Source: Bacillus sp. REN16
GTDB taxonomy: Bacteria > Bacillota > Bacilli > Bacillales > Bacillaceae_L
Reading direction: 5' to 3'
Assembly (NCBI RefSeq): GCF_020731355.1
Contig: NZ_JAJFZK010000022.1
Location: 1 to 43,622, forward strand
DNA: 43,622 bases
Position 1 is the stretch's first letter; every line of letters starts with the position of its first letter. Position numbers and translations under genes: made by a program. Positions 30,607 through 38,496 of this stretch are shown here, one piece after another. A model generated the notes under the pieces. It did no database searches, was not told the DNA's origin, and was given only the letters and a program-made list of their open reading frames with translations.

Positions 30607-30768
30607 ATGTTTGATCCAATTTCAGCAGTATTAAATTTAGTTTTTTTCATATTAATCATTTATCTAATTTCACGAGTCGCCCATTTTATGAAGAATGTCA
30701 CAAACAAGCTGAACGAGATTGATAAAAAGATAGAAGAGATAAAGGATTCAAATGTCAAGAGTGGTTAG
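30607..30768 (+). CDS. Membrane-anchored coiled-coil microprotein
   Basis: 53 residues from ATG 30607, with GGAGG at 30596-30600. An N-terminal hydrophobic helix (VLNLVFFILIIYLISRVA) is followed by a coiled-coil-like tail (VTNKLNEIDKKIEEIKDSNV). The third gene of this architecture in the window, after 568 and 5847. Its stop codon overlaps the ribosome binding site of the lipoprotein at 30782, suggesting one transcript. Confidence 0.6.
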   Translation: MFDPISAVLNLVFFILIIYLISRVAHFMKNVTNKLNEIDKKIEEIKDSNVKSG

Positions 30769-30781
30769 GGGGACATCGGTA

Positions 30782-31285
30782 TTGAAAAACTTAATGTGGG
30801 GGGCTCTCCTCTTAGTCTTGTTAACAGGGTGTTCCTCTGATTTAGGAAAAGTTGTCGCGAGTGAAAAAACGGCTCCGTCTGATATACACGAAATAGGAAG
30901 TCGACCAAACGAATCCCCTAATTTTACTTCTTTAGTACATAGAGTCACAGATGCGGAGCAACTAACCAAAGCTTGGGATTATTATTCGATGAAGAAGAAA
31001 CCTCCTAAAGGGGATTTTGAAACGTATGACTACTATTTTGTGAGTATTCAAGAATCGGGCAGTTGTCCGTATAAATTAAAGGATGTAACTGTGAATGATT
31101 ATAAAAAAGAAATTAATTTTTATTTTAGAGGAAAAGGTGGTTCGTGTAATGCTGATGCAACACCTAGAACGGTTGTAGTCGAAGTAGATAGAAACGATTC
31201 AACTAGTTTTGAAAATGCATCAATTATCTATCTTAGTGGAAATCGTGAAACAAGAACAACCGAAAAAATTAGGGGGTTAGAGTGA
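30782..31285 (+). CDS. Lipoprotein, unknown function
   Basis: 167 residues from TTG 30782, with GGGGG at 30768-30772; ATG 30752 would place extra residues before the signal. The lipoprotein signal is KNLMWGALLLVLLTGC with lipobox LTGC, then SSDLGKVV. The mature domain has a strand-rich pattern with three Cys (ESGSCPYK and GGSCNAD) and DYYFVSIQESGSCP, RTVVVEVDRND. No known domain recognised. The preceding microprotein overlaps its leader. Confidence 0.7.
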   Translation: MKNLMWGALLLVLLTGCSSDLGKVVASEKTAPSDIHEIGSRPNESPNFTSLVHRVTDAEQLTKAWDYYSMKKKPPKGDFETYDYYFVSIQESGSCPYKLKDVTVNDYKKEINFYFRGKGGSCNADATPRTVVVEVDRNDSTSFENASIIYLSGNRETRTTEKIRGLE

Positions 31286-31335
31286 ATGACCAGTGTGTTT
31301 GAATAGCCTTTACTAATATGAAAGGGGTCAGTTAC

Positions 31336-31632
31336 ATGCCTACTTGCCAGAAGTGTAATGAAACATGGGGTTGGAAACAAACCCTTAAAACATCCTTAAC
31401 ATTTAAAAGAACAATGATCTGCCCCTATTGTGGGGAAAATCAATATATTTCCTCCCGCACTAGAAAGAGAACAGCTGCTATTGTGTTTATTGCACCTATA
31501 TTGCCTCTTCTGAGTTCCTATTTTGATTCTCAACTAGCCACAATTTTTATTCTGTTTGGTTATTTTACTCTTTTTATAGTCATCTATCCTTTTTATCTTG
31601 AAACAGCTAATCATGAAGAGCCTTTATTCTAA
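31336..31632 (+). CDS. TIGR04104-type CXXC-CXXC membrane protein
   Basis: 98 residues from ATG 31336, with AAAGGGG upstream. Two CXXC pairs lie about 30 residues apart (PTCQKCNETW and MICPYCGENQ), as in the cxxc_20_cxxc family. Then two membrane helices (AAIVFIAPILPLLSSYF and LATIFILFGYFTLFIVIYPF). The cytoplasmic zinc-ribbon-like head and the TM tail are typical of this Firmicute family. Function unknown. Confidence 0.75.
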   Translation: MPTCQKCNETWGWKQTLKTSLTFKRTMICPYCGENQYISSRTRKRTAAIVFIAPILPLLSSYFDSQLATIFILFGYFTLFIVIYPFYLETANHEEPLF

Positions 31633-31797
31633 AGCCAGGGAGACGATAACTTTGTAAGTGACCCTATTTTTTAACAGCTACTAAAGTAAATGCACATATA
31701 ATTTAGGCTGAAATGCTGATGTTTTTATATGCTGCGTTTCAGTACAATCTTTTTTAGTGATAATGGCATGTATTAGCTTTCTTTCATACAAGACTTT

Positions 31798-31806
31798 TGA
31801 TATAAT
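31798..31806 (+). promoter_or_regulatory. Extended -10 promoter element upstream of the DUF4352 lipoprotein
   Basis: TGATATAAT, a TGN extended -10 with perfect TATAAT at 31801-31806, lies 47 nt upstream of the start at 31854. The -35 is not clear, which is usual for extended -10 promoters. Confidence 0.45.
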
Positions 31807-31853
31807 ATTTCTGAATATTATTAATTTTTAAATATAAAAAGGGGGTTTGGGGA

Positions 31854-32366
31854 ATGAGAAAAATTAGTCTTTGGTTCGTGCTTGTTTTATTGGTGTTAGT
31901 GGTCAGTGCTTGTGGGGGGAGTACAGAAACAGCTGGAGAAGGAATTAGTGAGGATGGAACCTTAACCATTGGTGAAACAGGCCTATTCAAAACGACATCA
32001 GGTGATTTTGAGGTAACGCTAAACAGTGTGAAATATGAAAAAGGTGGAGATGGTGAAACGGCTTTGAGAGGTACATACGTGGTTGCGAATGCAACCATAA
32101 CAAGCAGAACATCAACAGCGGTAACAGTTGAAAAAGTTTTACCATTTAAAATCTTTGTAGATGACGTCGTTAACTGGAACAATGTAACAGCCGGAAAGGA
32201 ATTCAGTTTTGGTACCCAAATTTCAGGGGAAATGAAGGAAGGCGATTCCATAACGGGTGAAATTATATTTGATGCGAGGGAATCCGAAGCGTATACAATC
32301 TTGCTCGGCGGAAAAACAGATCCTAACAAACTAGAATGGAGTCTATCCGCTGACGATTTTCAATAA
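31854..32366 (+). CDS. DUF4352 lipoprotein
   Basis: 170 residues from ATG 31854, with AAAGGGGG upstream. Lipoprotein signal ISLWFVLVLLVLVVSAC with the lipobox VSAC (Cys 20). The mature domain has the DUF4352/telokin-like beta-sandwich pattern: FEVTLNSVKYEKG, RGTYVVANATITSRTSTAVTV, GEIIFDARESEAYTILLGG. Function unknown; likely an extracellular ligand- or partner-binding domain. A terminator follows. Confidence 0.8.
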   Translation: MRKISLWFVLVLLVLVVSACGGSTETAGEGISEDGTLTIGETGLFKTTSGDFEVTLNSVKYEKGGDGETALRGTYVVANATITSRTSTAVTVEKVLPFKIFVDDVVNWNNVTAGKEFSFGTQISGEMKEGDSITGEIIFDARESEAYTILLGGKTDPNKLEWSLSADDFQ

Positions 32367-32390
32367 GAACTCATATATCTATAATTCTTG

Positions 32391-32418
32391 AATCCACTCT
32401 CGTATCGGGAGTGGATTT
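32391..32418 (+). terminator. Intrinsic terminator of the DUF4352 gene
   Basis: AATCCACTC - TCGTATCGG - GAGTGGATT followed by TATTT. Confidence 0.7.
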
Positions 32419-32488
32419 ATTTGAATGAAGTCATAAGAACCCTTTTAACTTGAATATACTATTCTAGACTGTAAATGGAGGGCTGTGT

Positions 32489-32950
32489 ATGGCTTTTGTG
32501 TCAATTTATACCGTAGGAGGGTTACGTCACCCATATGACCACCCTGCATCTCGTGAGTTTTATGAAATGGGATATAAAGTTATGCGTCAGGCATATTTAT
32601 CAGGGTATCTAATAGAGGATCTTTCATCAGAGGGAGTGCCATTCATAGAAGCTAAAGGAATAGGTTATCCTGTCTTAACCTTAACCGTTTGGGAAAGCTT
32701 ACAGACCTTATATCGGTTTACCTATTCTGGTAAGCATAGTCAAGCATTAAGAAATAGAAACAAATGGATGGAGCCTAATCAAGAGAAACACCTTTCATAT
32801 GTCATGTGGTGGACAGAGAAGGTGAAGGATGTCTCTTGGGAGGAGGCTTTCAAGAGATACGATTATTATATTCAACATGGATCTTCTCCTTTTGCATTTG
32901 ATTTTAAGAACGCTTTTGATGAAAAAGGAGAGACTTGCCTGCTAAACTAG
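32489..32950 (+). CDS. DUF3291 family protein
   Basis: 153 residues from ATG 32489, with GGAGGG upstream. The DUF3291 signature is clear: SIYTVGGLRHPYDHPASREF near the start, WESLQTLYRFTYSGKHSQALR, and WWTEKVKDVSWEEAFKRYDYYIQHGSSPFAFDFK. The alpha/beta-barrel-like family is common in Bacillus and has no known biochemical role. Stands alone. Confidence 0.85.
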   Translation: MAFVSIYTVGGLRHPYDHPASREFYEMGYKVMRQAYLSGYLIEDLSSEGVPFIEAKGIGYPVLTLTVWESLQTLYRFTYSGKHSQALRNRNKWMEPNQEKHLSYVMWWTEKVKDVSWEEAFKRYDYYIQHGSSPFAFDFKNAFDEKGETCLLN

Positions 32951-33053
32951 TAGAGACTCTTGTGTGGTTGCTTTTTTCTTGATTAAATAAATTGAGTATT
33001 TATGGGAAATGTAAATCATATAGAATTATTAAAAAACGTTAGGAAGGTTTAGT

Positions 33054-33875
33054 TTGATAAAACGATATTTGATCCTCACATTGTTAATAAGTATCGGTTT
33101 TGCCACCATAGCATTAGCCATGACAGAACATTATGAAGAACCTCTGATTACACATGAACATACAATCATTGCACATAGAGGAGCAAATGATCGGTATAAT
33201 GAACATACATTAACGGCCTATAAAATTGCTTCTGAAGACGGTGTGGATTATTTAGAAATTGATTTGCGGATGACAAAAGATGGTGAACTTGTAGCCATGC
33301 ATGATGAAACCATCAATCGAACAACAAACGGAACGGGCAAGGTTTCTGATTATACATTGAATGAGCTAAAAAAGTTCAAAACGGTGTCGAATTTTAATAA
33401 TAAGAAGGTAACAGAAGAAATACCAAGCTTGCGAGAGATCTTTGATTCTTTTTCTAAAAAGGAGAATTTTTATATTGAAACAAGGCTCGTGAATAATCAG
33501 TTAGTTATGGAGGAGAAATTACTTGAACTCTTAAAGGAATATAACCTCCTTGATAAAGACAGGGTAATCCTTCAATCCTTCTCTACCAAAAGTCTAGATA
33601 AGATTCACTCGTTAGCACCTGATCTTCCACTTACCCTATTAATAAAAAAAGGGAAATTTGATTTAAATAAGGCTATTTCATCAAACTACCCAATTGTAGG
33701 TATTGAATCAACCAACATCACGCGCCGAATTGTAGAGAACCTTCACAAAAATGGGAAACTAGTGCATGTTTATTTTATAAATAAGAAAACGCAAAAAGCA
33801 GAACAAACACGGATGAAAACACTCCAAGTTGATGGTTATTTTACAGATTACATCCTGTATACGAAGGGATTATAG
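33054..33875 (+). CDS. Glycerophosphodiester phosphodiesterase
   Basis: 273 residues from TTG 33054, with AGGAAGG upstream. N-terminal signal peptide or anchor (ILTLLISIGFATIALAM). The GDPD core is visible: IIAHRGANDRYNEHTLTAYK (HR catalytic pair), YLEIDLRMTKDGELVAMHDET (metal-binding E/D and the second catalytic His in HD), and TNGTGKVSDYTLNELKK. It hydrolyses glycerophosphodiesters to glycerol-3-phosphate and an alcohol, outside the membrane, possibly recycling lipid or teichoic acid fragments. A family C repeat lies directly downstream. Confidence 0.88.
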   Translation: MIKRYLILTLLISIGFATIALAMTEHYEEPLITHEHTIIAHRGANDRYNEHTLTAYKIASEDGVDYLEIDLRMTKDGELVAMHDETINRTTNGTGKVSDYTLNELKKFKTVSNFNNKKVTEEIPSLREIFDSFSKKENFYIETRLVNNQLVMEEKLLELLKEYNLLDKDRVILQSFSTKSLDKIHSLAPDLPLTLLIKKGKFDLNKAISSNYPIVGIESTNITRRIVENLHKNGKLVHVYFINKKTQKAEQTRMKTLQVDGYFTDYILYTKGL

Positions 33876-33876
33876 C

Positions 33877-33911
33877 GGGACACGGGGACAATGTACCTGT
33901 CCCTATGTCCC
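33877..33911 (+). repeat. Repeat family C (nested double hairpin)
   Basis: Inner stem GGGACA (33885-33890) / TGTCCC (33898-33903); outer stem GGGACA (33877-33882) / TGTCCC (33906-33911). It ends 2 nt before the AAGGAGGG ribosome binding site of the next gene, the same placement as at 23218. No T-run follows. Confidence 0.6.
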
Positions 33912-33925
33912 ATAAGGAGGGAACA

Positions 33926-34354
33926 ATGGAAACTATTATTACAACGATCGATAAGGAAAAAGCTTGGGAAATCCGGCATAAGGTCATGTGGCCAGACAAG
34001 GACTTTGATTACATAAAGGTAAAAGATGATGATGTAGGGATTCATTTTGGTCTTTTGGAACAGGACAAGCTGATATCTGTTATCTCTCTTTTTATAAATA
34101 ATAAAGAGGCTCAATTTCGTAAGTTTGCGACGCTTCAAAATGAACAAGGTAAAGGATATGGAAGTAGATTGATAGACTATGTGATAAAAGAAGCAAAGGA
34201 TCGTAACCTAGAGAAAATATGGTGTAATGCCAGGCAGAATAAGATAGGTTTTTATAAAAAATTTGGATTACAAGAAACCAACGTAACTTTTACAAAAGGC
34301 GGAAAATCCTACGTTATCATGGAGAAGGATTTAATAAATAAGGGGGAGAAGTAG
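33926..34354 (+). CDS. GNAT family N-acetyltransferase
   Basis: 142 residues from ATG 33926, with AAGGAGGG at 33914-33921. Motif A is FRKFATLQNEQGKGYGSRLIDYVI (acetyl-CoA loop EQGKGYGS) and motif B is NKIGFYKKFGLQE. The N-terminus IDKEKAWEIRHKVMWPDKDFDYIKV is common to a Bacillus subgroup of unknown substrate. The next acetyltransferase starts one base after its stop, so translation is coupled. Confidence 0.88.
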   Translation: METIITTIDKEKAWEIRHKVMWPDKDFDYIKVKDDDVGIHFGLLEQDKLISVISLFINNKEAQFRKFATLQNEQGKGYGSRLIDYVIKEAKDRNLEKIWCNARQNKIGFYKKFGLQETNVTFTKGGKSYVIMEKDLINKGEK

Positions 34355-34355
34355 A

Positions 34356-34859
34356 TTGCTAGTTCGAGAAATTACACCTGCTGATGCGGAGGAATTTGTT
34401 AAGCTCAAACAGCAGGTTGAAGAAAGCTCAGAATATATGCTTTGGGAAGCGGGAGAAAGAAAAGCAAATCCCGATCAGCAACGAAAAATGATAGAAAGAA
34501 TCGAGTCAGATGAGAACTCAACGATTTTTGGTGCTGAGGAAGAAGGGAAATTAATCGGCTTCTTAATGGCGATTGGCGGCAATGCAAGGAGAAACAAACA
34601 TTCTGTGTACATCGTTATTGGGATTTTGAAAGAATCAAGAGGTAATGGGGTAGGTACCCAATTATTTTATGAACTGGAAAAATGGGCGTTAACTCACCAA
34701 ATCCATCGGCTGGAATTAACCGTTGTGACTCAAAACGTGGCAGCTGTATCCTTATATAAAAAAATGGGATTTGAAATCGAAGGTACAAAAAGACATTCTC
34801 TATTAATCAATGGTGTATATGTCGATGAATTTTATATGTCCAAACTTTCAAAGGTGTGA
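34356..34859 (+). CDS. GNAT family N-acetyltransferase
   Basis: 167 residues from TTG 34356, whose GGGGGAG site lies inside the end of the preceding GNAT gene. Motif A is HSVYIVIGILKESRGNGVGTQLFYE (loop SRGNGVG) and motif B is VAAVSLYKKMGFEIEGTKRHSL. The C-terminal INGVYVDEFYMSKL resembles ribosomal-protein or diamine acetyltransferases. A family A hairpin overlaps its stop codon. Confidence 0.88.
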   Translation: MLVREITPADAEEFVKLKQQVEESSEYMLWEAGERKANPDQQRKMIERIESDENSTIFGAEEEGKLIGFLMAIGGNARRNKHSVYIVIGILKESRGNGVGTQLFYELEKWALTHQIHRLELTVVTQNVAAVSLYKKMGFEIEGTKRHSLLINGVYVDEFYMSKLSKV

Positions 34860-34880
34860 TTATCCAAGCAGGAATCACAC
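34854..34880 (+). repeat. Repeat family A copy without T-run
   Basis: GTGTGATTATCC - AAGCA - GGAATCACAC, overlapping the stop codon of the GNAT gene. The arms and the AAGCA loop follow family A, but no T-run follows, so termination is doubtful. Confidence 0.5.
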
Positions 34881-35090
34881 TAGCAAGGCTATTCACGATA
34901 GAGACTTGGCAGCTAACAAACGGTAGGTGGATGCTCGTCAGGGGAGTTGAAGAACCAATTCATTCTTAAAATGGCCGATGTATATATATTAAAACAAGAT
35001 CAGCATATTACACTTGAACGAATTTGGAGCAATTATTATCATCAGCTTCATATATATAGGTAAATATCCTTATAGAAAGGAGTATTTTCC

Positions 35091-35312
35091 ATGAAAGCAA
35101 TAGGAACCTCGCTTTTCAGCACAATTGCCCTATTTTTTATCAGTGTTTTTCTAGTAGCACCTATTCTGTCCAATATGGGCTATTCTTCGGTTGAGTCATC
35201 CTATCACCTACAAACGTATGCATTATTAGTAACGCTAATCTTTACTGTTATCCTTTGTACGATTCTAGGTGTAAGATATATTGTAGAAGAACTTAAAAGA
35301 GGTAAACAATAA
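35091..35312 (+). CDS. Two-helix membrane protein, unknown function
   Basis: 73 residues from ATG 35091, with AAAGGAG upstream. Two hydrophobic segments (LFSTIALFFISVFLVAPIL and LQTYALLVTLIFTVILCTILGVRYI), separated by a polar loop (SNMGYSSVESSYH), and a charged tail (VEELKRGKQ). No family recognised. It has its own terminator. The stretch 34881-35090 before it holds no gene I can support. Confidence 0.65.
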   Translation: MKAIGTSLFSTIALFFISVFLVAPILSNMGYSSVESSYHLQTYALLVTLIFTVILCTILGVRYIVEELKRGKQ

Positions 35313-35320
35313 CCCGGTAT

Positions 35321-35357
35321 GAAAGCGTTGGTCCGAATGGATGAACGCTTTGCTCCT
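35321..35357 (+). terminator. Intrinsic terminator of the 35091 gene
   Basis: AAAGCGTTGGTCC - GAAT - GGATGAACGCTTT with a TCCTTTTT tail. The left arm GAAAGCGTTG is repeated at 35417. Confidence 0.65.
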
Positions 35358-35416
35358 TTTTAAAGCAGGAAGTAGATGCTAATTAAAGTGGTTCATCTAA
35401 TCATTAAACAAAACTT

Positions 35417-35454
35417 CGAAAGCGTTGATCTTGTCAGATTAGCGCTTTTTTTAT
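35417..35454 (+). terminator. Second, similar intrinsic terminator
   Basis: GAAAGCGTTGATC - TTGTCA - GATTAGCGCTTTTTTT. The arm is nearly the same as at 35321, 96 nt away, as if duplicated. It has no gene of its own directly before it. Confidence 0.6.
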
Positions 35455-35528
35455 TGAATAAAAAATGTGAAAAATCTGAAACCCCTGCCAATATTTTACG
35501 TAAATGTATAGAGAAGGGAGTGGGTTCG

Positions 35529-35849
35529 TTGAAAAAATATATGATCCTTGTGTTTGTAGTGTTAGTTTTCGAGTTAAGTGTCCTTTTTGGTATCTCCCTA
35601 TTTTATGATACAAACCTCGTCAACACCATGTTCCTTGGCTCCTGCATATTTATTATTTTTGCATTTTTAATGAGTTCCACTGGCGATGTTTTATCAAAAA
35701 ATACTCAAGTAGCCGTTTTTGATTTGCTGCTCGGCAGGTACAAGCCACAGCACGAAAAAATGACTTTAAAAATCAGTCCATTTTTAATCAGTTCGATTTT
35801 ATGTTTTGGAATGTATTTTGTCTTGTATTATGCAGGGCTTTTAAATTAA
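35529..35849 (+). CDS. Three-helix membrane protein, unknown function
   Basis: 106 residues from TTG 35529, with AAGGGAG upstream; the frame is open further upstream but runs through a terminator. Helices: YMILVFVVLVFELSVLFGISLF, TMFLGSCIFIIFAFLM, and FLISSILCFGMYFVLYYAGLL, with a polar loop holding GDVLSKNTQVAVFDLLLGRYKPQHEK. Family not recognised; resembles DUF3899-type small membrane proteins. Confidence 0.6.
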   Translation: MKKYMILVFVVLVFELSVLFGISLFYDTNLVNTMFLGSCIFIIFAFLMSSTGDVLSKNTQVAVFDLLLGRYKPQHEKMTLKISPFLISSILCFGMYFVLYYAGLLN

Positions 35850-35948
35850 TGGAAATTTGATAAAAAATCCTAAATCGAACGTTGTGTAATTTGGGGTACC
35901 TGTGTTACGCTCGAAACAAAGGTAATTTTTGGATAGGGTGGATGGAAA

Positions 35949-36461
35949 TTGACATTTAAAGAAAAAATAAATCACGTACTACCAAGAAAACTTCTTACAG
36001 CTTCCATTTCAGGTGCGCTTTTCGCAGTCTTACTGGGCATCTTTCCATCCTCATTTTGGGGTGAGGTTAACTCCATAAAAGAATACTTGTTAGGATTTAC
36101 AGCATCTGTGCCACTCTACCTCATATACAGCTTTCCAGTCATCTTTGTTTACGGAACGGCAACATCTATTATAAGTGACTTCTTATCAGGAATTATAACG
36201 AAAAACAGATTGAAACAATTAGAACCATATTTGTCCCTTGTTTTTCATTTACTATTCGGTTCGATCCTCCAATGGGTTAGTCTGGGGGCAGCAATCCTGT
36301 ATTTTATAATTGATCGCATTTTACGAAAAAAGAAGAGTCGATACAAATGGAGCAAGGCTTTCATGGGTCTAGCCATTCCGTTACTTATTTGGATCCTATT
36401 CATGGGAATCATTTGGGTGATGGATTTTTTCAAAGATGGCGCTAACTATATTGTTTACTAA
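35949..36461 (+). CDS. Multi-pass membrane protein, unknown function
   Basis: 170 residues from TTG 35949, behind GGGTGGATGG. About five hydrophobic segments (LLTASISGALFAVLLGIF, LLGFTASVPLYLIYSFPVIF, LSLVFHLLFGSILQWVSLG, AILYFIIDRIL, FMGLAIPLLIWILFMGIIWVM) with a basic cytoplasmic loop (RKKKSRYKWSK). No transporter or enzyme motif recognised. Confidence 0.65.
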   Translation: MTFKEKINHVLPRKLLTASISGALFAVLLGIFPSSFWGEVNSIKEYLLGFTASVPLYLIYSFPVIFVYGTATSIISDFLSGIITKNRLKQLEPYLSLVFHLLFGSILQWVSLGAAILYFIIDRILRKKKSRYKWSKAFMGLAIPLLIWILFMGIIWVMDFFKDGANYIVY

Positions 36462-36586
36462 TCCTTACTAATTTTTCTGGTAATTACAACCTTTTAAAAA
36501 TGAAAGGATAGCAGTTCTAATAAGGGAAAATCTAATATTAGTGACATTTATGAAAGTCATTCTTGGTCACGATGGGAGCGAAATGA

Positions 36587-37363
36587 ATGGAGACAATATG
36601 GCTAGAATATGCTTGGGCCTTGTTAATATTAATCGGCTTAGAAGGATTGTTATCAGCCGACAATGCCCTTGTATTAGCAGTTATAGCCAGACATTTACCA
36701 GAAGATGAGAAAAAAAGAGCGATAAATTACGGAATTATTATGGCCTTTGTTTTCCGGTTTGGTGCGCTTTTTGCCATTTCATTTATCGCAAACGTTTGGC
36801 AAATTCAGGCGATAGGAGCCCTCTATCTCCTTTATCTTGGGTTAAAGCATGTCATCCAGGCAAAGTTTGGAAAAGACAATAAAAATATTCATGAAGATGA
36901 TAAGAAGGAAGCGGCTGGTAAAGGTTTCTGGCCGACAACGGGGAAAATCGCTTTAGCCGACCTAGCATTTGCGATTGATTCGATTCTCGCAGCTGTCGCT
37001 CTTGCCCTTGGTCTTCCGGATTCACCATTAGGCGATTTCGGCGGAATGGATGGAGGACAATTTATTGTTGTCGTACTTGGAGGAGTTGCCGGCTTGATCC
37101 TCATTAAATTTGCAGCGACTTGGTTTGTGCAGCTTCTTGAAAAACGTCCTGCGCTAGAAACAACAGCTTATGCCATTGTTGCCTGGGTCGGTGTCAAACT
37201 TGCAGTCATTACTCTTGCACATGAGGATATTGGCATCTTGAATCATGATTTTCCTCATAGTACCCTTTGGACAATTATTTTTTATGGAGTGTTAGTTGCA
37301 ATTGCTCTAATCGGTTGGTTTGCACCGAGTAATAAGAATCATATAAATAACAAAGCCTCATAG
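36587..37363 (+). CDS. TerC family membrane protein (YceF/YkoY-like)
   Basis: 258 residues from ATG 36587, with GGGAGCG upstream. Seven or more membrane helices. The family core is visible: GLEGLLSADNALVLAVIARHLP (acidic metal site SADNA), ALADLAFAIDSILAAVALALG (the second acidic motif D-x-x-F-A-x-D-S), and TAYAIVAWVGVKLAV. TerC proteins of the Bacillus YceF/YkoY group export manganese and help load metal into secreted enzymes such as LtaS, which fits the ltaS-like gene in the same window. A terminator follows. I saw no yybP-ykoY riboswitch upstream. Confidence 0.88.
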   Translation: METIWLEYAWALLILIGLEGLLSADNALVLAVIARHLPEDEKKRAINYGIIMAFVFRFGALFAISFIANVWQIQAIGALYLLYLGLKHVIQAKFGKDNKNIHEDDKKEAAGKGFWPTTGKIALADLAFAIDSILAAVALALGLPDSPLGDFGGMDGGQFIVVVLGGVAGLILIKFAATWFVQLLEKRPALETTAYAIVAWVGVKLAVITLAHEDIGILNHDFPHSTLWTIIFYGVLVAIALIGWFAPSNKNHINNKAS

Positions 37364-37370
37364 GGAATGT

Positions 37371-37409
37371 AAAAGGTGCTTTTCTTCATGAGAGGAAAAG
37401 CACCTTTTT
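37371..37409 (+). terminator. Intrinsic terminator of the terC-like gene
   Basis: AAAAGGTGCTTTTC - TTCATGA - GAGGAAAAGCACCTTTTT, a long perfect stem with a T-run. Confidence 0.9.
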
Positions 37410-37429
37410 AAATGGGAGGGAGATTTTGA

Positions 37430-37618
37430 TTGAACCAAAAATTAAGAAAATCATCAAAAGATAGATCTATTATGGGTGTTTGTGGAGGAATCGCAGAGTT
37501 TTTGGGAATATCTTCTTTTGCAGTGAGACTCATCTTTCTACTTTTACCGCCTGTAAATATACTAATCTACATTATTCTTGCAAACACAATGTCCGAAAGC
37601 CCGAGATCATTATACTAA
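37430..37618 (+). CDS. PspC domain protein
   Basis: 62 residues from TTG 37430, with GGGAGG upstream. Classic PspC pattern: KLRKSSKDRSIMGVCGGIAEFLGIS, then VRLIFLLLPPVNILIYIILA, and a short polar tail. PspC proteins sit in the membrane and respond to envelope stress. It stands alone, without pspA, upstream of a metallo-beta-lactamase-fold gene. Confidence 0.85.
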   Translation: MNQKLRKSSKDRSIMGVCGGIAEFLGISSFAVRLIFLLLPPVNILIYIILANTMSESPRSLY

Positions 37619-37642
37619 TTTACATGGGGAGTGTGGGTCAAT

Positions 37643-38455
37643 TTGTTGGAAATATACAAAAAAGAAAATGTTGCTTTTATTGAAATTGAGGTACCGAATT
37701 TACCAAATCTATTTATATTTGTAACGGATGGGATGCTAGTTGATACAGGTACCCAAAGCTATGAAACTAAAATAATTCCTTTTTTAAAAGAAGTTTCATT
37801 TGATGTCGTTGCGTTAACGCACAGTCATGAGGACCACACCGGCACAGCAGCTTGGATCCAAGATAACCTAAACATCCCAATTTATATATCACCACTCGGT
37901 ATCAGCATATGCTCACAACCAGCGCCTTACCCGAAATACCGTCAGGCAATATGGGGCATGCGAAAGGAATTTAATCCGCTGCCGATTTCAGATACGATTC
38001 AATCCAGGAAAAAGGAATGGAAAGTGCTACATACCCCTGGGCATGCAGATGACCATATTGCCCTATTGAATGAAGATACAGGAACCCTTTTTTCAGGTGA
38101 TTTGTTTGTATCTTCAAAAACAAAAGTCATCATGCGCTCTGAATCGATTCCTCAAATCATGGAATCCATCAGAACAGTCCTCACTCATGACTTTGGCTCA
38201 ATGTTTTGCTGTCATGCCGGATACATACAAGATGGAAAAAAGAGGATGCGACGGAAATTGGAGTATCTGGAAAATTTGAGCGGCGAAGTGAAAAATCTGT
38301 ATGAAAAAGGACTTTCCTTTGACGAAATTGATCAAAAGATTTTTCGAAAAAAATACCCAATTACGTTTGTGTCAGAAGGTGAATGGGATTCTTTGCATAT
38401 AATTACTTCGATAATCGGTGGTCAAAACGCCCTACAAATATCCAAACAAATCTAG
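37643..38455 (+). CDS. Metallo-beta-lactamase-fold hydrolase
   Basis: About 270 residues; start TTG 37643 is chosen because GGGGAG ends at 37631, while GTG 37631 overlaps that site. The HxHxDH motif is THSHEDHTG, with further metal ligands in TPGHADDH, FSGDLFV and CCHAGY. Glyoxalase II-like hydrolases of this subgroup act on small thioesters, lactones or phosphoesters. The C-terminal helical part (KRMRRKLEYLENLSGEVKNLYEKGLSFDEIDQKIF) is typical of the YflN-like Bacillus branch. Substrate unknown. Confidence 0.85.
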   Translation: MLEIYKKENVAFIEIEVPNLPNLFIFVTDGMLVDTGTQSYETKIIPFLKEVSFDVVALTHSHEDHTGTAAWIQDNLNIPIYISPLGISICSQPAPYPKYRQAIWGMRKEFNPLPISDTIQSRKKEWKVLHTPGHADDHIALLNEDTGTLFSGDLFVSSKTKVIMRSESIPQIMESIRTVLTHDFGSMFCCHAGYIQDGKKRMRRKLEYLENLSGEVKNLYEKGLSFDEIDQKIFRKKYPITFVSEGEWDSLHIITSIIGGQNALQISKQI

Positions 38456-38496
38456 GGAACAATTATTCATAAGACTAAAAGAAGAAGGGATTATGA

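Noticed and set aside
31705-31752. CTGAAA/TTTCAG hairpin before the DUF4352 lipoprotein as a terminator
   Set aside because: The stem is short with a very large loop; the T-run is separated from it. Too weak to list.
34971-35063. 30-residue frame MADVYILKQDQHITLERIW and so on
   Set aside because: No ribosome binding site at the right distance and no recognisable pattern; could be a gene remnant, but cannot be supported.
36470-36586. yybP-ykoY manganese riboswitch upstream of the terC-like gene
   Set aside because: The conserved paired elements with their long flanking sequences are not visible and the upstream gap is too short for a full copy plus expression platform.
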